Below are positions 27,262 to 36,786 of a stretch of DNA of 64,000 nucleotides, piece after piece. The DNA lies in NCBI GenBank assembly GCA_003246205.1, contig QKBC01000009.1, positions 164,938 through 228,937 of the forward strand. The letters are read 5' to 3'. The notes below the pieces were generated by a model, which was not told the DNA's origin, made no database searches, and saw only the letters and a list, made by a program, of their open reading frames with translations. The DNA comes from Flavobacterium haoranii. GTDB lineage: Bacteria > Bacteroidota > Bacteroidia > Flavobacteriales > Flavobacteriaceae. Numbering within the stretch: position 1 is the first letter of the stretch; each line of letters starts with the position of its first letter. A program made the position numbers and the translations under genes.

Positions 27262-28305
27262 ATGGCACAAATCAATTTTGGAGGCGTAGTAGAAAATGTA
27301 GTAACCAGAGAAGAATTTCCGTTAGCAAAAGCATTAGAAACCTTAAAAAACGAAACCATTGCAATTATCGGTTATGGGGTTCAAGGTCCGGGACAAGCTT
27401 TAAACTTAAAAGACAATGGTTTTAAAGTAATTGTAGGACAAAGAAAAGGCGGAAAAACTTGGGACAAAGCAGTAGCTGACGGTTGGGTTCCGGGCGAAAC
27501 ATTATTTGAAATTGAAGAAGCTTTAGAAAAAGGAACTATCATCCAATATTTATTGTCTGATGCCGGACAAATAGAACTTTGGCCAACAGTTAAAAAATAT
27601 TTAACTCCAAGCAAAACTTTATATTTCTCTCACGGCTTCGGTATCACTTATAAAGAAAAAACAGGAATCATCCCTCCTGCTGACGTTGATGTTATCTTAG
27701 TAGCACCAAAAGGTTCAGGAACTTCATTGAGACGATTATTTTTAGAAGGAAAAGGATTAAATTCCTCTTTTGCCATTGAGCAAGACGCGACTGGAAAAGC
27801 ACGTGAAAAAGTAATCGCTTTGGGAATTGGTGTGGGTTCAGGTTATTTATTTGAAACTAATTTTTACAAAGAAGTAACTTCCGATTTAACCGGAGAACGT
27901 GGCACATTAATGGGCGCTATTCAAGGAATTTTTGCTGCTCAATACGAAGTATTACGTGAAAACGGTCACACGCCATCTGAAGCTTTCAACGAAACGGTGG
28001 AAGAATTAACGCAAAGTTTAATGCCTTTAGTTGCTGAAAACGGTATGGATTGGATGTATGCCAATTGTTCGACTACAGCACAAAGAGGCGCATTAGATTG
28101 GTGGAAACCATTTAAAGAAGCTACTAAACCGGTTTTTGAAAAATTATACAGCGAAGTAAAAGCCGGAAACGAAGCTCAAAAATCTATTGATTCGAACAGT
28201 AAACCGGATTACCGTGAAAAATTAGAAGCCGAATTAAAAGAATTAAGAGAAAGTGAAATGTGGCAAGCCGGTGCAACGGTTCGTCAATTGAGACCCAAAA
28301 AATAA
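27262..28305 (+). CDS. ilvC: Ketol-acid reductoisomerase
   Basis: IlvC converts acetolactate and acetohydroxybutyrate to the dihydroxy acids used by IlvD, with NAD(P)H and Mg2+. The 347-residue protein has the Rossmann motif IIGYGVQGPGQALNLKDNG with GQRKGGKTW after it, then LLSDAGQIELWP, LYFSHGFGITY and DLTGERGTLMGAIQGI in the helical C-terminal domain. The length fits a single-knot (class I) enzyme with a short C-terminal tail. ilvA follows after 4 bases. Confidence 0.95.
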   Translation: MAQINFGGVVENVVTREEFPLAKALETLKNETIAIIGYGVQGPGQALNLKDNGFKVIVGQRKGGKTWDKAVADGWVPGETLFEIEEALEKGTIIQYLLSDAGQIELWPTVKKYLTPSKTLYFSHGFGITYKEKTGIIPPADVDVILVAPKGSGTSLRRLFLEGKGLNSSFAIEQDATGKAREKVIALGIGVGSGYLFETNFYKEVTSDLTGERGTLMGAIQGIFAAQYEVLRENGHTPSEAFNETVEELTQSLMPLVAENGMDWMYANCSTTAQRGALDWWKPFKEATKPVFEKLYSEVKAGNEAQKSIDSNSKPDYREKLEAELKELRESEMWQAGATVRQLRPKK

Positions 28306-28309
28306 CAAA

Positions 28310-29554
28310 ATGAACTTATACAATGAAATTCTAAAAGCCAAAGAACAACTTAAAGATGTGGTACCATCGACACCTTTGAGCGAAAACATGAATTTATCAG
28401 AAGAATTTCAGGCTAAAATTTTATTAAAAAGAGAAGATTTACAAATTGTGCGCTCCTATAAAATCAGAGGAGCGTACAATAAAATCAAATCGCTTACTGA
28501 AGCGGAAAAACAAAATGGAATTGTATGTGCTAGTGCCGGAAATCATGCTCAAGGCGTGGCTTATTCGTGCAACTTATTAAAAATTGAAGGTCGCATTTAC
28601 ATGCCCAAAACCACTCCTAAACAGAAGATTAAACAAGTACAGTTATTTGGAAAATCCTTTGTGGAAATCATTTTAACGGGCGACACTTTTGACGATGCGT
28701 ATGCAAGTGCCAAGAAAGACGCCGAAGATAATCGCAAAACATTTATCCATCCGTTTGATGATGAAAAAGTAATTGCCGGACAAGGAACAGTTGCCATAGA
28801 ATTTTTAGAGCAATGTAAAGAACCTATCGATTATGTATTTATTCCGATTGGCGGTGGCGGATTACTTTCGGGTGTGGCAACCTATTTAAAAACGGCTAGC
28901 CCTAATACAAAAATTATTGGCGTAGAACCGCTTGGTGCACCTTCAATGAAAACTGCTTTAGAAAAAGGCGAAAATGTAGCTTTGGAAAGTATCGATAAGT
29001 TTGTAGATGGTGCAGCTGTAAAACAAGTGGGAAGCTTAACTTACAACATCAGCAAAAATTTAGTAGATGACATTATTTTAGTTCCTGAAGGAAAAGTTTG
29101 TTCTACCATTTTGCGTTTGTACAACGAAGAAGCGATGGTTGTGGAACCCGCAGGTGCTTTGTCTATTGCTGCATTGGATTTTTACAAAGATCAAATTCAG
29201 GGTAAAACAGTCGTTTGTATTGTCAGTGGAAGTAACAATGACATTTTACGAACCGAAGAAATCAAAGAGCGTTCGCTTTTATATGAAGGATTGAAACATT
29301 ATTTCATGATTCAGTTTCCGCAACGTCCAGGCGCTTTAAAGGAATTTGTCAACGAAGTTTTAGGCGAAGAAGACGATATTACTTATTTTCAGTTTGCCCA
29401 AAAAAACAACCGCGAAACCGGACCTGTAATCGTAGGATTGGAAATTAAAAAGCAAGAAGATGTGGTTCCGTTAAAAGAACGAATGCTTCAAAAAGGTTAT
29501 CAATATCGTTATTTGAATGAAAAAGAAGATTTGTTTACTCAACTGATACGTTAA
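28310..29554 (+). CDS. ilvA: Threonine ammonia-lyase (threonine dehydratase), biosynthetic
   Basis: IlvA deaminates threonine to 2-oxobutyrate, the committed step to isoleucine. The 414-residue protein has the PLP lysine Lys51 in VRSYKIRGAYNKI, the phosphate-binding loop GGGGLLSG and a C-terminal ACT-like regulatory part (HYFMIQFPQRPGALKEFVNEVLG). It has one such regulatory domain rather than the two of the E. coli enzyme. It is the last gene of the ilv operon, so the operon covers isoleucine from threonine as well as valine. Confidence 0.93.
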   Translation: MNLYNEILKAKEQLKDVVPSTPLSENMNLSEEFQAKILLKREDLQIVRSYKIRGAYNKIKSLTEAEKQNGIVCASAGNHAQGVAYSCNLLKIEGRIYMPKTTPKQKIKQVQLFGKSFVEIILTGDTFDDAYASAKKDAEDNRKTFIHPFDDEKVIAGQGTVAIEFLEQCKEPIDYVFIPIGGGGLLSGVATYLKTASPNTKIIGVEPLGAPSMKTALEKGENVALESIDKFVDGAAVKQVGSLTYNISKNLVDDIILVPEGKVCSTILRLYNEEAMVVEPAGALSIAALDFYKDQIQGKTVVCIVSGSNNDILRTEEIKERSLLYEGLKHYFMIQFPQRPGALKEFVNEVLGEEDDITYFQFAQKNNRETGPVIVGLEIKKQEDVVPLKERMLQKGYQYRYLNEKEDLFTQLIR

Positions 29555-29556
29555 AT

Positions 29557-29587
29557 AAGAAGAGGCTTTACAGCTTCTTTTCTTTTT
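29557..29587 (+). terminator. Weak terminator after ilvA
   Basis: aagaag and cttctt can pair around an 11-base loop, followed by a T-rich tract broken by one C. The stem is AT-rich and short, so this call is tentative. Confidence 0.4.
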
Positions 29588-29643
29588 ATCGAAATTTCTT
29601 TTAACCTTAACTAAATTTTTAAATTTTATTCTTTAGTTCGTCG

Positions 29644-29651
29644 TACATTTG
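29644..29651 (+). promoter_or_regulatory. -7 box before the AsmA-like gene
   Basis: TACATTTG matches TAnnTTTG exactly, 22 bases before the ATG at 29674. A -33 TTG is not clear. Confidence 0.5.
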
Positions 29652-29673
29652 CAGTTTAATTCAGAAATTTCAG

Positions 29674-32610
29674 ATGAAAATCCCAAAAGAAAAGGTACTT
29701 AAAATTGTAAAAATCTCCCTGATTAGTTTTAGCTCTTTAATCATTTTGTTACTGGCTTTTCCTTTTGTTTTTACCAATACTATTACGCAAAAAGTTAAGG
29801 TGACAGCTAACAACCATTTAAATGGAGAACTGAATTTTAAAGATACTAATTTATCCTTTTTTAAGCATTTTCCCTCTTTAACCTTAACATTGAATGAATT
29901 GAACTTAAATGGTTCTGAGCCATTCAAAGAACAATCTTTGGTCAATGCTAAAGAAGTTTCATTAGGAATCAATATTTTCAGTCTGATTTTTGGCAACGAA
30001 ACTGAAATCGATGAAATTTATCTGGATAATGCCAAAATCAATATTCAAGTCAATCGTTTTGGAGAGGCTAATTACAACGTCTACAAATCTGATACAGATA
30101 CTACTCAAACTTCTTCTGATGAAAGTCAATTAAGACTGGAACGCATTATTATAAAAAATAGTGAATTGGTTTACAATGATAAGTCTGCTAAAATCGAAAT
30201 TATACTAAAAGGTTTGAATTACAGAGGAACCGGTGACTTGCAAAATTCGAATTTCGATTTAAAAACCAGAGCGCAAATAGACCAGCTTTCCTTAACGTAT
30301 GATAAAAACGAATACCTGAAAGATAAAAAAGTAAAAGCCAATTTAATTACAAAAATCAACACCAATTCCTTATCATTCATTTTTGAAAAAAATGATTTGG
30401 TTATTAACAAATTACCGATAGAATTCAGTGGATTTTTTGACTTTATTTCTAATGGTTACAAAATGGATTTTAAGGTTAAAACAACCAATAGTAATCTGGA
30501 AGATTTATTTTCAGCTTTGCCTCCGGAATTCGGAAACTGGATTAAAGATACCAAAACCAAAGGAAAAACAGATGCTACTTTCAATCTTACGGGCGATTAT
30601 ATTGTTTCTGAGAACAAACAACCCGAAGTCGATTTTGCTATTAAAGTTCGTGATGGTTATGTAAAACACAAAAATGCGCCATTTCCAATTGAAAATCTTT
30701 ATTTGAATTTGGAAACTAAATTACCAAATTTAGATATTGCTCAATTGCAAGTCAAATTAGATTCTTTGTATTTTGATGTCAACAAAAACAACTTGAGCGC
30801 TATTTTAAAATCGAGTGGTTTTGGCAACGTAATGCAAGTGGATACCAAGATTAAATCGAACTTAGATTTAGGGTTTGTTTCTTCTGCTTTGCAAATTCCA
30901 AATTTTGAATTGGGTGGAAAATTAAATGCTGATGTAGTTGCCAACGGAAATTATAATACTCAAAAAAGATTGTTTCCAAAAGCTAAAGGAACTTTTAATT
31001 GGGAGAATGGAAGCATCAAAACAACCTATTATCCTAGCGCTATTCAAAATATTCAGCTAAACGCTAAATTGGGTAATCCGAGTGGCTATTTTAAAGACGC
31101 TTCTTTAGATATAACAAAAGGAAATTTCACCTTTGAAAACGAACCTTTTCAATTGACTGCTAATTTCCAAAACTTCGACGATGTAGCCTATAATATTGTG
31201 GCAAATGGAACATTGAATGTTGGTAAAATATATCAGGTTTTTAAAGTCGATGGCATTGACGTAAACGGAAAAGTAACCGCTGATGTTCATTTGAAAGGAA
31301 AACAAAGCGATGCTACTAACGGAAATTATGCAAATCTGGAAAACAGCGGAATGCTTTCAGTCCAAAAGATTGCAACTAAAACTTCGTTTTTACCTTTACC
31401 TTTCATCATTGAAAACGGAACTTTCACTTTTCATCAAGACCATTTAAACTTTGCTAATTTCACTGGAAAATATGGTACTTCTGATATTAGCATGAATGGA
31501 TATTTCCAAAATGCCATTAACTTTTTCTTGGCTGATAAAGAAATTTTAAAAGGTGATTTCAAATTAAATTCTTCTTTGTTAAATACAAACGAATTCTTTT
31601 TCACTAAAGAAGTCCAAATTAAAAAAGAAACCGAAAAAACTGTAGAAAGCAGTATCAATCAAGTCATGGAAGTTCCGACAAACCTAGATTTAGGATTTGA
31701 TTTAGAAGCCCAAAAATTGATTTATGAAGATATTAATGTGGAAAATATTTTCGGAAAAGTTACTATCCAAAATGGAAAAATAACCTTAAACAACGGAAAA
31801 CTCAACATTATTGATGCCAGTGCACTGATGAATGGTTTTTATGAAAATATGGGTACACAAAAAGCCAATTTTGATTTCAAAATGAAGGCCGCCGAATTTG
31901 ATATTAAACGAGCATACAATGAGATCAAAATGTTCAGAGAATTAGCTTCCAGCGCCGAAAATGCCGAAGGAATCATTGGAATGGATTACGAAATTAAAGG
32001 TGTTTTAAACAACAAAATGGAACCTATTATGCCTTCATTGGAAGGAGGCGGAACGATTTCGGTTAAAAAAGTAAAAATGAACAACTTCAAGCTGATGAAT
32101 GTTGTAGCCGAAAAAACTGAACACAACAGTTTAAAAGATCCGGATTTATCTGAAATTACCATAAAATCGACTATTAAGAATAATATCATCACTATAGAGC
32201 GCTTTAAAGCAAAAGTTTCTCTTTTCCGTTTGCGCTTTGAAGGACAAACCAGTTTAGATGGCAATTTGAATTTAAAAATGCGTGTTGGTTTACCACCACT
32301 AGGGATTATTGGTATACCAATTAAAGTAACCGGAACGCAAGACGAACCTAAAATTCAATTGGGGAAAAAATCAGAAGATTTAGAAGAAACTGTGTATGAT
32401 GAAAATGCAACACCAACTGATTCTATTACTACGCCTGATTCATTGGAAAATGCTAATCTAGCAACTGATTCTATATCGGCACCAAAACCTATTATAAAAG
32501 ATAGTATTAGCAATTCAATTCCTGTGGTTAAAGACACTCTTTCTGCTGCAAAAGCAAAACTAGATAGTATTAATACTACAATTGAAATTAAAAAAGATAG
32601 TATTCGTTAA
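29674..32610 (+). CDS. AsmA-like envelope protein
   Basis: The 978-residue product has one N-terminal membrane helix (about 12-34, ISLISFSSLIILLLAFPFVF). An AsmA-type start follows (FPSLTLTLNELNLNG... LVNAKEVSLGINIFSLI), then a long beta-rich body, with the conserved AsmA C-terminal stretch LRFEGQTSLDGNLNLKMRVGLPPLGIIGIPIKVTGTQDEPKIQLG. AsmA-like proteins are periplasm-facing and thought to take part in lipid transport or outer-membrane assembly. The last 80 residues are a low-complexity Asp/Ser/Thr/Lys tail. The gene is alone between the ilv operon and a lipoprotein gene. Confidence 0.85.
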   Translation: MKIPKEKVLKIVKISLISFSSLIILLLAFPFVFTNTITQKVKVTANNHLNGELNFKDTNLSFFKHFPSLTLTLNELNLNGSEPFKEQSLVNAKEVSLGINIFSLIFGNETEIDEIYLDNAKINIQVNRFGEANYNVYKSDTDTTQTSSDESQLRLERIIIKNSELVYNDKSAKIEIILKGLNYRGTGDLQNSNFDLKTRAQIDQLSLTYDKNEYLKDKKVKANLITKINTNSLSFIFEKNDLVINKLPIEFSGFFDFISNGYKMDFKVKTTNSNLEDLFSALPPEFGNWIKDTKTKGKTDATFNLTGDYIVSENKQPEVDFAIKVRDGYVKHKNAPFPIENLYLNLETKLPNLDIAQLQVKLDSLYFDVNKNNLSAILKSSGFGNVMQVDTKIKSNLDLGFVSSALQIPNFELGGKLNADVVANGNYNTQKRLFPKAKGTFNWENGSIKTTYYPSAIQNIQLNAKLGNPSGYFKDASLDITKGNFTFENEPFQLTANFQNFDDVAYNIVANGTLNVGKIYQVFKVDGIDVNGKVTADVHLKGKQSDATNGNYANLENSGMLSVQKIATKTSFLPLPFIIENGTFTFHQDHLNFANFTGKYGTSDISMNGYFQNAINFFLADKEILKGDFKLNSSLLNTNEFFFTKEVQIKKETEKTVESSINQVMEVPTNLDLGFDLEAQKLIYEDINVENIFGKVTIQNGKITLNNGKLNIIDASALMNGFYENMGTQKANFDFKMKAAEFDIKRAYNEIKMFRELASSAENAEGIIGMDYEIKGVLNNKMEPIMPSLEGGGTISVKKVKMNNFKLMNVVAEKTEHNSLKDPDLSEITIKSTIKNNIITIERFKAKVSLFRLRFEGQTSLDGNLNLKMRVGLPPLGIIGIPIKVTGTQDEPKIQLGKKSEDLEETVYDENATPTDSITTPDSLENANLATDSISAPKPIIKDSISNSIPVVKDTLSAAKAKLDSINTTIEIKKDSIR

Positions 32611-32629
32611 ACGAATTCCCAATAAATTG

Positions 32630-32667
32630 AAAGGTTTCGAAAAGAATAATTCGGAACCTTTTTTTTG
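32630..32667 (+). terminator. Rho-independent terminator
   Basis: Arms aaaggtttcgaa and ttcggaaccttt pair over 12 positions (one G-U) and are followed by a T run, 19 bases after the AsmA-like stop. Confidence 0.85.
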
Positions 32668-32708
32668 GCATAAAGTTTGGTTATTTTTAACTCTAAAACA
32701 TTTCAACC

Positions 32709-33749
32709 ATGAAAAACAACTACTTATTCTTATTGCTATTATCTGTATTGATTGTTTCCTGTAGCTCTACCAATAATTTAACCATGAATGCCACTCAACC
32801 TGCTCCCGTTTACTTAAGCAAACAAATTCAACGAATAGGCATTATAAACAGAAGTATTCCCGATAAGAAATATGAGGCTATTGATGCTATTGACAAAATT
32901 CTGACTATGGAAGGAAAGGAACTTGACAAAAAAGGCTCTGAAATCGCCGTTGAAAGTTTAAAATCGGAATTAGAGAAAACAAACCGGATGGAATATGTTA
33001 CTATCATAGACAGTGTAGACTTTAAACAATATGGTATTGACCAATTTTCGAACGAATTAAGCTGGGAAAAAATCAACCAAATTTGTCAGCAAGAAAATTT
33101 AGATGCTATTTACGAATTGTCCTTTTACGACACCGATTCAAACATCAGCTACAAAGCGGTTACCAGTCAAGTTAAAAATGCTTTTGGAATAAAAGTCCCT
33201 ATAATCGAACAAGAAGCTACTGTAAGTACACTTATTAAATGGGGATGGAGAATTTACGATAATCAAGAAAAAGTTATACGAGATGTTTTTGCTTCTTCTA
33301 AAGGAATCACCTTAACCGGAAAAGGAATTAATCCGGTAAAAGCATTTGAAACCATCAAAAACAGAAAAGATGCTGTTTTAAATGTCAGCAAAAACATAGG
33401 AATTGATTATACGTATAGGATTTTCCCTTATACCATTAGAGTTTCCAGAGAATATTTCGTTAGAGGAACCAATAACTTTGAAATCGGCAAAAGAAGAGCC
33501 CGAGCCGGTCAATGGGACAGCGCTGCTGAATTATGGTTGTTAGAAACCAAAAATAAGAACTCTAAAATTGCCGGAAGAGCGTATTATAACATGGCTATCA
33601 TCAACGAAATCAACGGAGATTTAGACCAAGCTATTAATTGGGCAACACAATCCTACACCGATTACAATAATAAATTAGCCTTACGGTATCTGAATATTTT
33701 AAAAAACCGGAAATTGACTGATCAACAATTAGAACAAGAATCCAATTAA
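32709..33749 (+). CDS. DUF6340-like lipoprotein with TPR-like C-terminus
   Basis: The signal ends in a lipobox (LSVLIVSC; Cys18). The 346-residue product continues with APVYLSKQIQRIGIINRS, which I recall from Bacteroidota lipoproteins called DUF6340. The C-terminal 90 or so residues (AGQWDSAAELWLLETKNKN... AYYNMAIINEINGDLDQAINWATQSY) read as two TPR-like helical repeats. It is probably anchored in the envelope. No partner is evident, as it is flanked by a terminator and a 174-base gap. Confidence 0.75.
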   Translation: MKNNYLFLLLLSVLIVSCSSTNNLTMNATQPAPVYLSKQIQRIGIINRSIPDKKYEAIDAIDKILTMEGKELDKKGSEIAVESLKSELEKTNRMEYVTIIDSVDFKQYGIDQFSNELSWEKINQICQQENLDAIYELSFYDTDSNISYKAVTSQVKNAFGIKVPIIEQEATVSTLIKWGWRIYDNQEKVIRDVFASSKGITLTGKGINPVKAFETIKNRKDAVLNVSKNIGIDYTYRIFPYTIRVSREYFVRGTNNFEIGKRRARAGQWDSAAELWLLETKNKNSKIAGRAYYNMAIINEINGDLDQAINWATQSYTDYNNKLALRYLNILKNRKLTDQQLEQESN

Positions 33750-33923
33750 ACTTATGCTCATCAGTTCAGTTCAAATTATCTATTTCATAAAGATTTATAA
33801 AATGACAGCTATTTTTTACTAAATCTACAAAAACAGCTTTGTATTCTTGAAAAAAATACAACAGTCACAAGAAATAACGAGTTATTTTCGTAGTTTTACA
33901 CAAAACAAACACGACCGTAAACT

Positions 33924-35684
33924 ATGAACAATACTTTTGAAAGTAACCCTTTGATCGATAGGCTTCCTGCTCATTTAAAGCAGTTTATTAAGCCACAAAA
34001 TTACGATGAATACACCCCTATCAATCAGGCTGTGTGGCGCTATGTAATGCGTAAAAACGTTGACTACCTATCTAAGGTCGCTCACGAGTCTTATTTAGAA
34101 GGTTTACGAAAAACAGGCATTGCTATTGAGAGTATTCCAAGCATGTATGGCATGAACCGAATTTTAAAAGAAATCGGCTGGGCTGCCGTTGCTGTAGATG
34201 GCTTTATTCCGCCTAATGCTTTTATGGAATTTCAGGCTTACAATGTTTTGGTTATTGCATCTGACATTCGTCAATTAGAACATATTGAATATACGCCTGC
34301 ACCCGATATCATTCACGAAGGTGCCGGCCACGCTCCTATTATTGCTAATCCGGAATATGCCGAATATTTGCGCCGTTTCGGAGAAATTGGTTTCAAAGCC
34401 ATTTCATCAGCACGTGATTATGAAATCTATGAAGCAATTCGTTTACTTTCTATTCTAAAAGAAGCAGAAGATACACCGGAAGAAGAAATTAAAGCAGCAG
34501 AAGACCGTGTGGCCTATTTACAAAATAATATGGGCGAATTGTCTGAAATGGCGCGTATTAGAAATTTACACTGGTGGACGGTTGAATATGGTTTAATCGG
34601 AACGGTTGAAGATCCGAAAATTTATGGTGCCGGTTTGCTATCTTCTATTGGAGAAAGCGCTTGGTGCATGACTGATGCTGTTCAAAAAATCCCATATACT
34701 ATTGCCGCTGCTGACCAAAGTTTCGACATTACCAAACCACAACCTCAATTGTTCGTCACACCCGATTTTGCACATTTAAGCATGGTTTTAGAAGAATTTG
34801 CGAATAAAATGGCTTTGCGCACAGGCGGACTTTCCGGTATTAAAAAATTAATTGATTCAAAAGCATTAGGAACCATCGAATTGAGTACTGGATTACAAAT
34901 CTCAGGTGTTTTTACCAATGTTTTAGAAGACGAAGGAAAACCGGTTTACATTCAAACTACTGGAAAAACGGCTTTAGCTTACCGCGAAAAAGAACTAGTT
35001 GGTCACGGAACAGCATATCATGCAGAAGGTTTTGGTTCACCTATTGGTAAACTTAAAGGAATTAACTTAGCCATTGAAGACATGAGTCCGCGCGATTTAA
35101 GTGCGTATGATATTTATGAAGGCGAACAAGTGACTTTAGAATTTGAAGGTGATATTAAAGTAACCGGAGAAATCATCACCGGAACACGAAATATCCAAGG
35201 TAAAATATTGTTGATCAAATTTAAAAATTGTACGGTAACCCAAGGCGACACTGTCTTGTTCCAACCGGAATGGGGTATTTATGATATGGCAGTAGGAAAA
35301 AAAGTAATTGCCGCTTTTTCCGGTCCGGCTGACGTTACGAGTTTTGATATGATTAATCATGTACCTTCAACTCAGACTATAAAACAGAAAAAATCGCCTG
35401 AACGAGAAGAATTAGAAAACTTATACAAAAATGTTCGTTTAATTCGAGAAGGAAAACCCGCTGAAATTACGTTAAAAGAAGCGTTTGGAGCAGTTTCCGG
35501 AAATCATCCGAATGATTGGCTGTTATCTGTTGAAATCTTAGAATTAGCTTACCAAAACCATAATGACGATTTGAGTTCGAAAGTAAAAAATCACTTAGAG
35601 AATGTAAAACAACATCGCCCGGAAGTTGCTCATTTAATAGACAATGGTATTAACTTAATTCTGGAAAAGGAACACGCATCGTAA
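33924..35684 (+). CDS. Aromatic amino acid hydroxylase (phenylalanine 4-monooxygenase family), long form
   Basis: These non-heme iron, pterin-dependent enzymes hydroxylate Phe, Tyr or Trp. The iron ligands are visible as His131 and His136 (PDIIHEGAGHAPI) and Glu221 (HWWTVEYGLIG). The usual bacterial enzyme has about 260-300 residues; this one has 586. The extra C-terminal part (about 310-586) contains a beta-rich stretch (GEQVTLEFEGDIKVTGEIITG... GDTVLFQPEWGIYDMAVGKKV) and a helical end. No pterin gene is nearby. Tyrosine made from Phe could feed the tyrosinase encoded elsewhere in the window, but nothing here proves it. Confidence 0.88.
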   Translation: MNNTFESNPLIDRLPAHLKQFIKPQNYDEYTPINQAVWRYVMRKNVDYLSKVAHESYLEGLRKTGIAIESIPSMYGMNRILKEIGWAAVAVDGFIPPNAFMEFQAYNVLVIASDIRQLEHIEYTPAPDIIHEGAGHAPIIANPEYAEYLRRFGEIGFKAISSARDYEIYEAIRLLSILKEAEDTPEEEIKAAEDRVAYLQNNMGELSEMARIRNLHWWTVEYGLIGTVEDPKIYGAGLLSSIGESAWCMTDAVQKIPYTIAAADQSFDITKPQPQLFVTPDFAHLSMVLEEFANKMALRTGGLSGIKKLIDSKALGTIELSTGLQISGVFTNVLEDEGKPVYIQTTGKTALAYREKELVGHGTAYHAEGFGSPIGKLKGINLAIEDMSPRDLSAYDIYEGEQVTLEFEGDIKVTGEIITGTRNIQGKILLIKFKNCTVTQGDTVLFQPEWGIYDMAVGKKVIAAFSGPADVTSFDMINHVPSTQTIKQKKSPEREELENLYKNVRLIREGKPAEITLKEAFGAVSGNHPNDWLLSVEILELAYQNHNDDLSSKVKNHLENVKQHRPEVAHLIDNGINLILEKEHAS

Positions 35685-35716
35685 CATTTGTTACAGATTT
35701 TGAGCATAATCCGTAC

Positions 35717-35724
35717 TACCTTTG
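35717..35724 (+). promoter_or_regulatory. -7 box before the rhodanese gene
   Basis: TACCTTTG matches TAnnTTTG and lies 17 bases before the ATG at 35742. TTTG stretches occur upstream, but not at a standard spacing. Confidence 0.5.
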
Positions 35725-35741
35725 ACAGAAAAAAGAAAATT

Positions 35742-36050
35742 ATGGGTATTTTAGATGTTTTAGGCTTTGGAAATAAAGCTAATGAAGTTCAAGAATACGT
35801 ACAAAAAGGTGCTGTTATTCTTGATGTAAGAACTCCTGAAGAATTTGCAGAAGGACATATTAAAGGTTCAAAAAATATTGCATTACAAGTTTTAAACGGT
35901 AAAATTTCAGAAATAAAAAAATGGAATAAACCGGTAATTGCTTGTTGCAGAAGTGGTATGAGAAGCGCTCAGGCTACTTCTATTTTAAAGCAAAACGGTA
36001 TTGATTGTATTAACGGTGGTGGTTGGACATCACTAGAGAGCAAACTTTAA
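35742..36050 (+). CDS. Single-domain rhodanese-like protein
   Basis: The frame is open from 35688. The ATG at 35742 is preferred because it follows a TACCTTTG promoter box and begins the family (MGILDVLGFGNKANEVQEYV). The 102-residue product has VILDVRTPEEFAEGHIKGSKNI and the active-site loop ACCRSGMRS with the likely catalytic Cys69, ending INGGGWTSL. Such proteins carry sulfur as a persulfide. No signal peptide is present, so it is cytoplasmic. The sulfur acceptor is unknown. Confidence 0.88.
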   Translation: MGILDVLGFGNKANEVQEYVQKGAVILDVRTPEEFAEGHIKGSKNIALQVLNGKISEIKKWNKPVIACCRSGMRSAQATSILKQNGIDCINGGGWTSLESKL

Positions 36051-36059
36051 ACCAAAAAG

Positions 36060-36090
36060 AAAACGCTGATAGTAAAATCAGCGTTTTTTT
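36060..36090. terminator. Terminator between convergent genes
   Basis: Arms aaaacgctga and tcagcgtttt with an 8-base loop are followed by a T run on the plus strand. A-rich sequence on the other side may let it work for the minus-strand DUF4230 gene too. Confidence 0.85.
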
Positions 36091-36102
36091 ATTTTGTATA
36101 AA

Positions 36103-36786
36103 CTAAGGCTTAAAATTAGCATTGAAATCAGCATCTTTTTGGATAACGTTACCATTATATTTCAACGTCCATCCCATTGTATTGGTTACAATCAAAATCT
36201 TAGAAAGTTCACTTAACAATCTATTTTCAGCATTAGCTTTCAAACTCGATTTTTCGATTTTTTTAGCAATAACCTGTTTTACTTTTTGGTTTATTTTATT
36301 GTAATCTTCAGCTCCAAAAGGATTAAAACGGCTTTGATCGACATCATAAAACTGAAGTTCCTGATTGATCTTCACTTCCGGTTCAGGAACAAATGTGATG
36401 GTTACTGTTTTATTTTCCTGATCGATATCGTATTTAATTTGTCGTAAATCATACGCAATGGTCACATCTGCATTGGCAACAATCAAGGCTTTCTTTTCAA
36501 AAGAAACCAAATCCATTAAATACTTTTGTTGGTCTTTATAGGTGACCACTTCTGAAAATTTTCCTTCGGTAACAACTAACTTTCCAACATTTTTAATCTC
36601 TTTTTCAATTAAATCGGAATTAAAAGTTATGTTGTCTTCTTTTTTTTGAGTGAAGTATTGGTAACCAAAATAAAGAATTACGGCAATTATAAGGATATAA
36701 ACCACTTTTCCTGATTTAAAAATGGCTTGAATTATAGGAACTAAAAGATTTTTAACTTGAGTTTCGGTAGAAGCGTTTCGTGCCAT
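36103..36786 (-). CDS. DUF4230 family membrane-anchored protein
   Basis: The 227-residue product has one membrane helix near residues 27-47 (GKVVYILIIAVILYFGYQYF). A DUF4230-type domain follows (VGKLVVTEGKFSEVVTYKD... KKALIVANADVTIAYDL... VTITFVPEPEVKINQEL... FNPFGAEDYNKINQKVK). Its function is not known. Its start is directly after the stop of the GSCFA gene (zero bases between), so the two are probably one operon. Confidence 0.82.
   Translation of the reverse strand: MARNASTETQVKNLLVPIIQAIFKSGKVVYILIIAVILYFGYQYFTQKKEDNITFNSDLIEKEIKNVGKLVVTEGKFSEVVTYKDQQKYLMDLVSFEKKALIVANADVTIAYDLRQIKYDIDQENKTVTITFVPEPEVKINQELQFYDVDQSRFNPFGAEDYNKINQKVKQVIAKKIEKSSLKANAENRLLSELSKILIVTNTMGWTLKYNGNVIQKDADFNANFKP

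Noticed and set aside
32582..32764. 60-codon plus-strand ORF across the end of the AsmA-like gene
   Set aside because: It spans the terminator at 32630-32667 and the start of the next gene in another frame.
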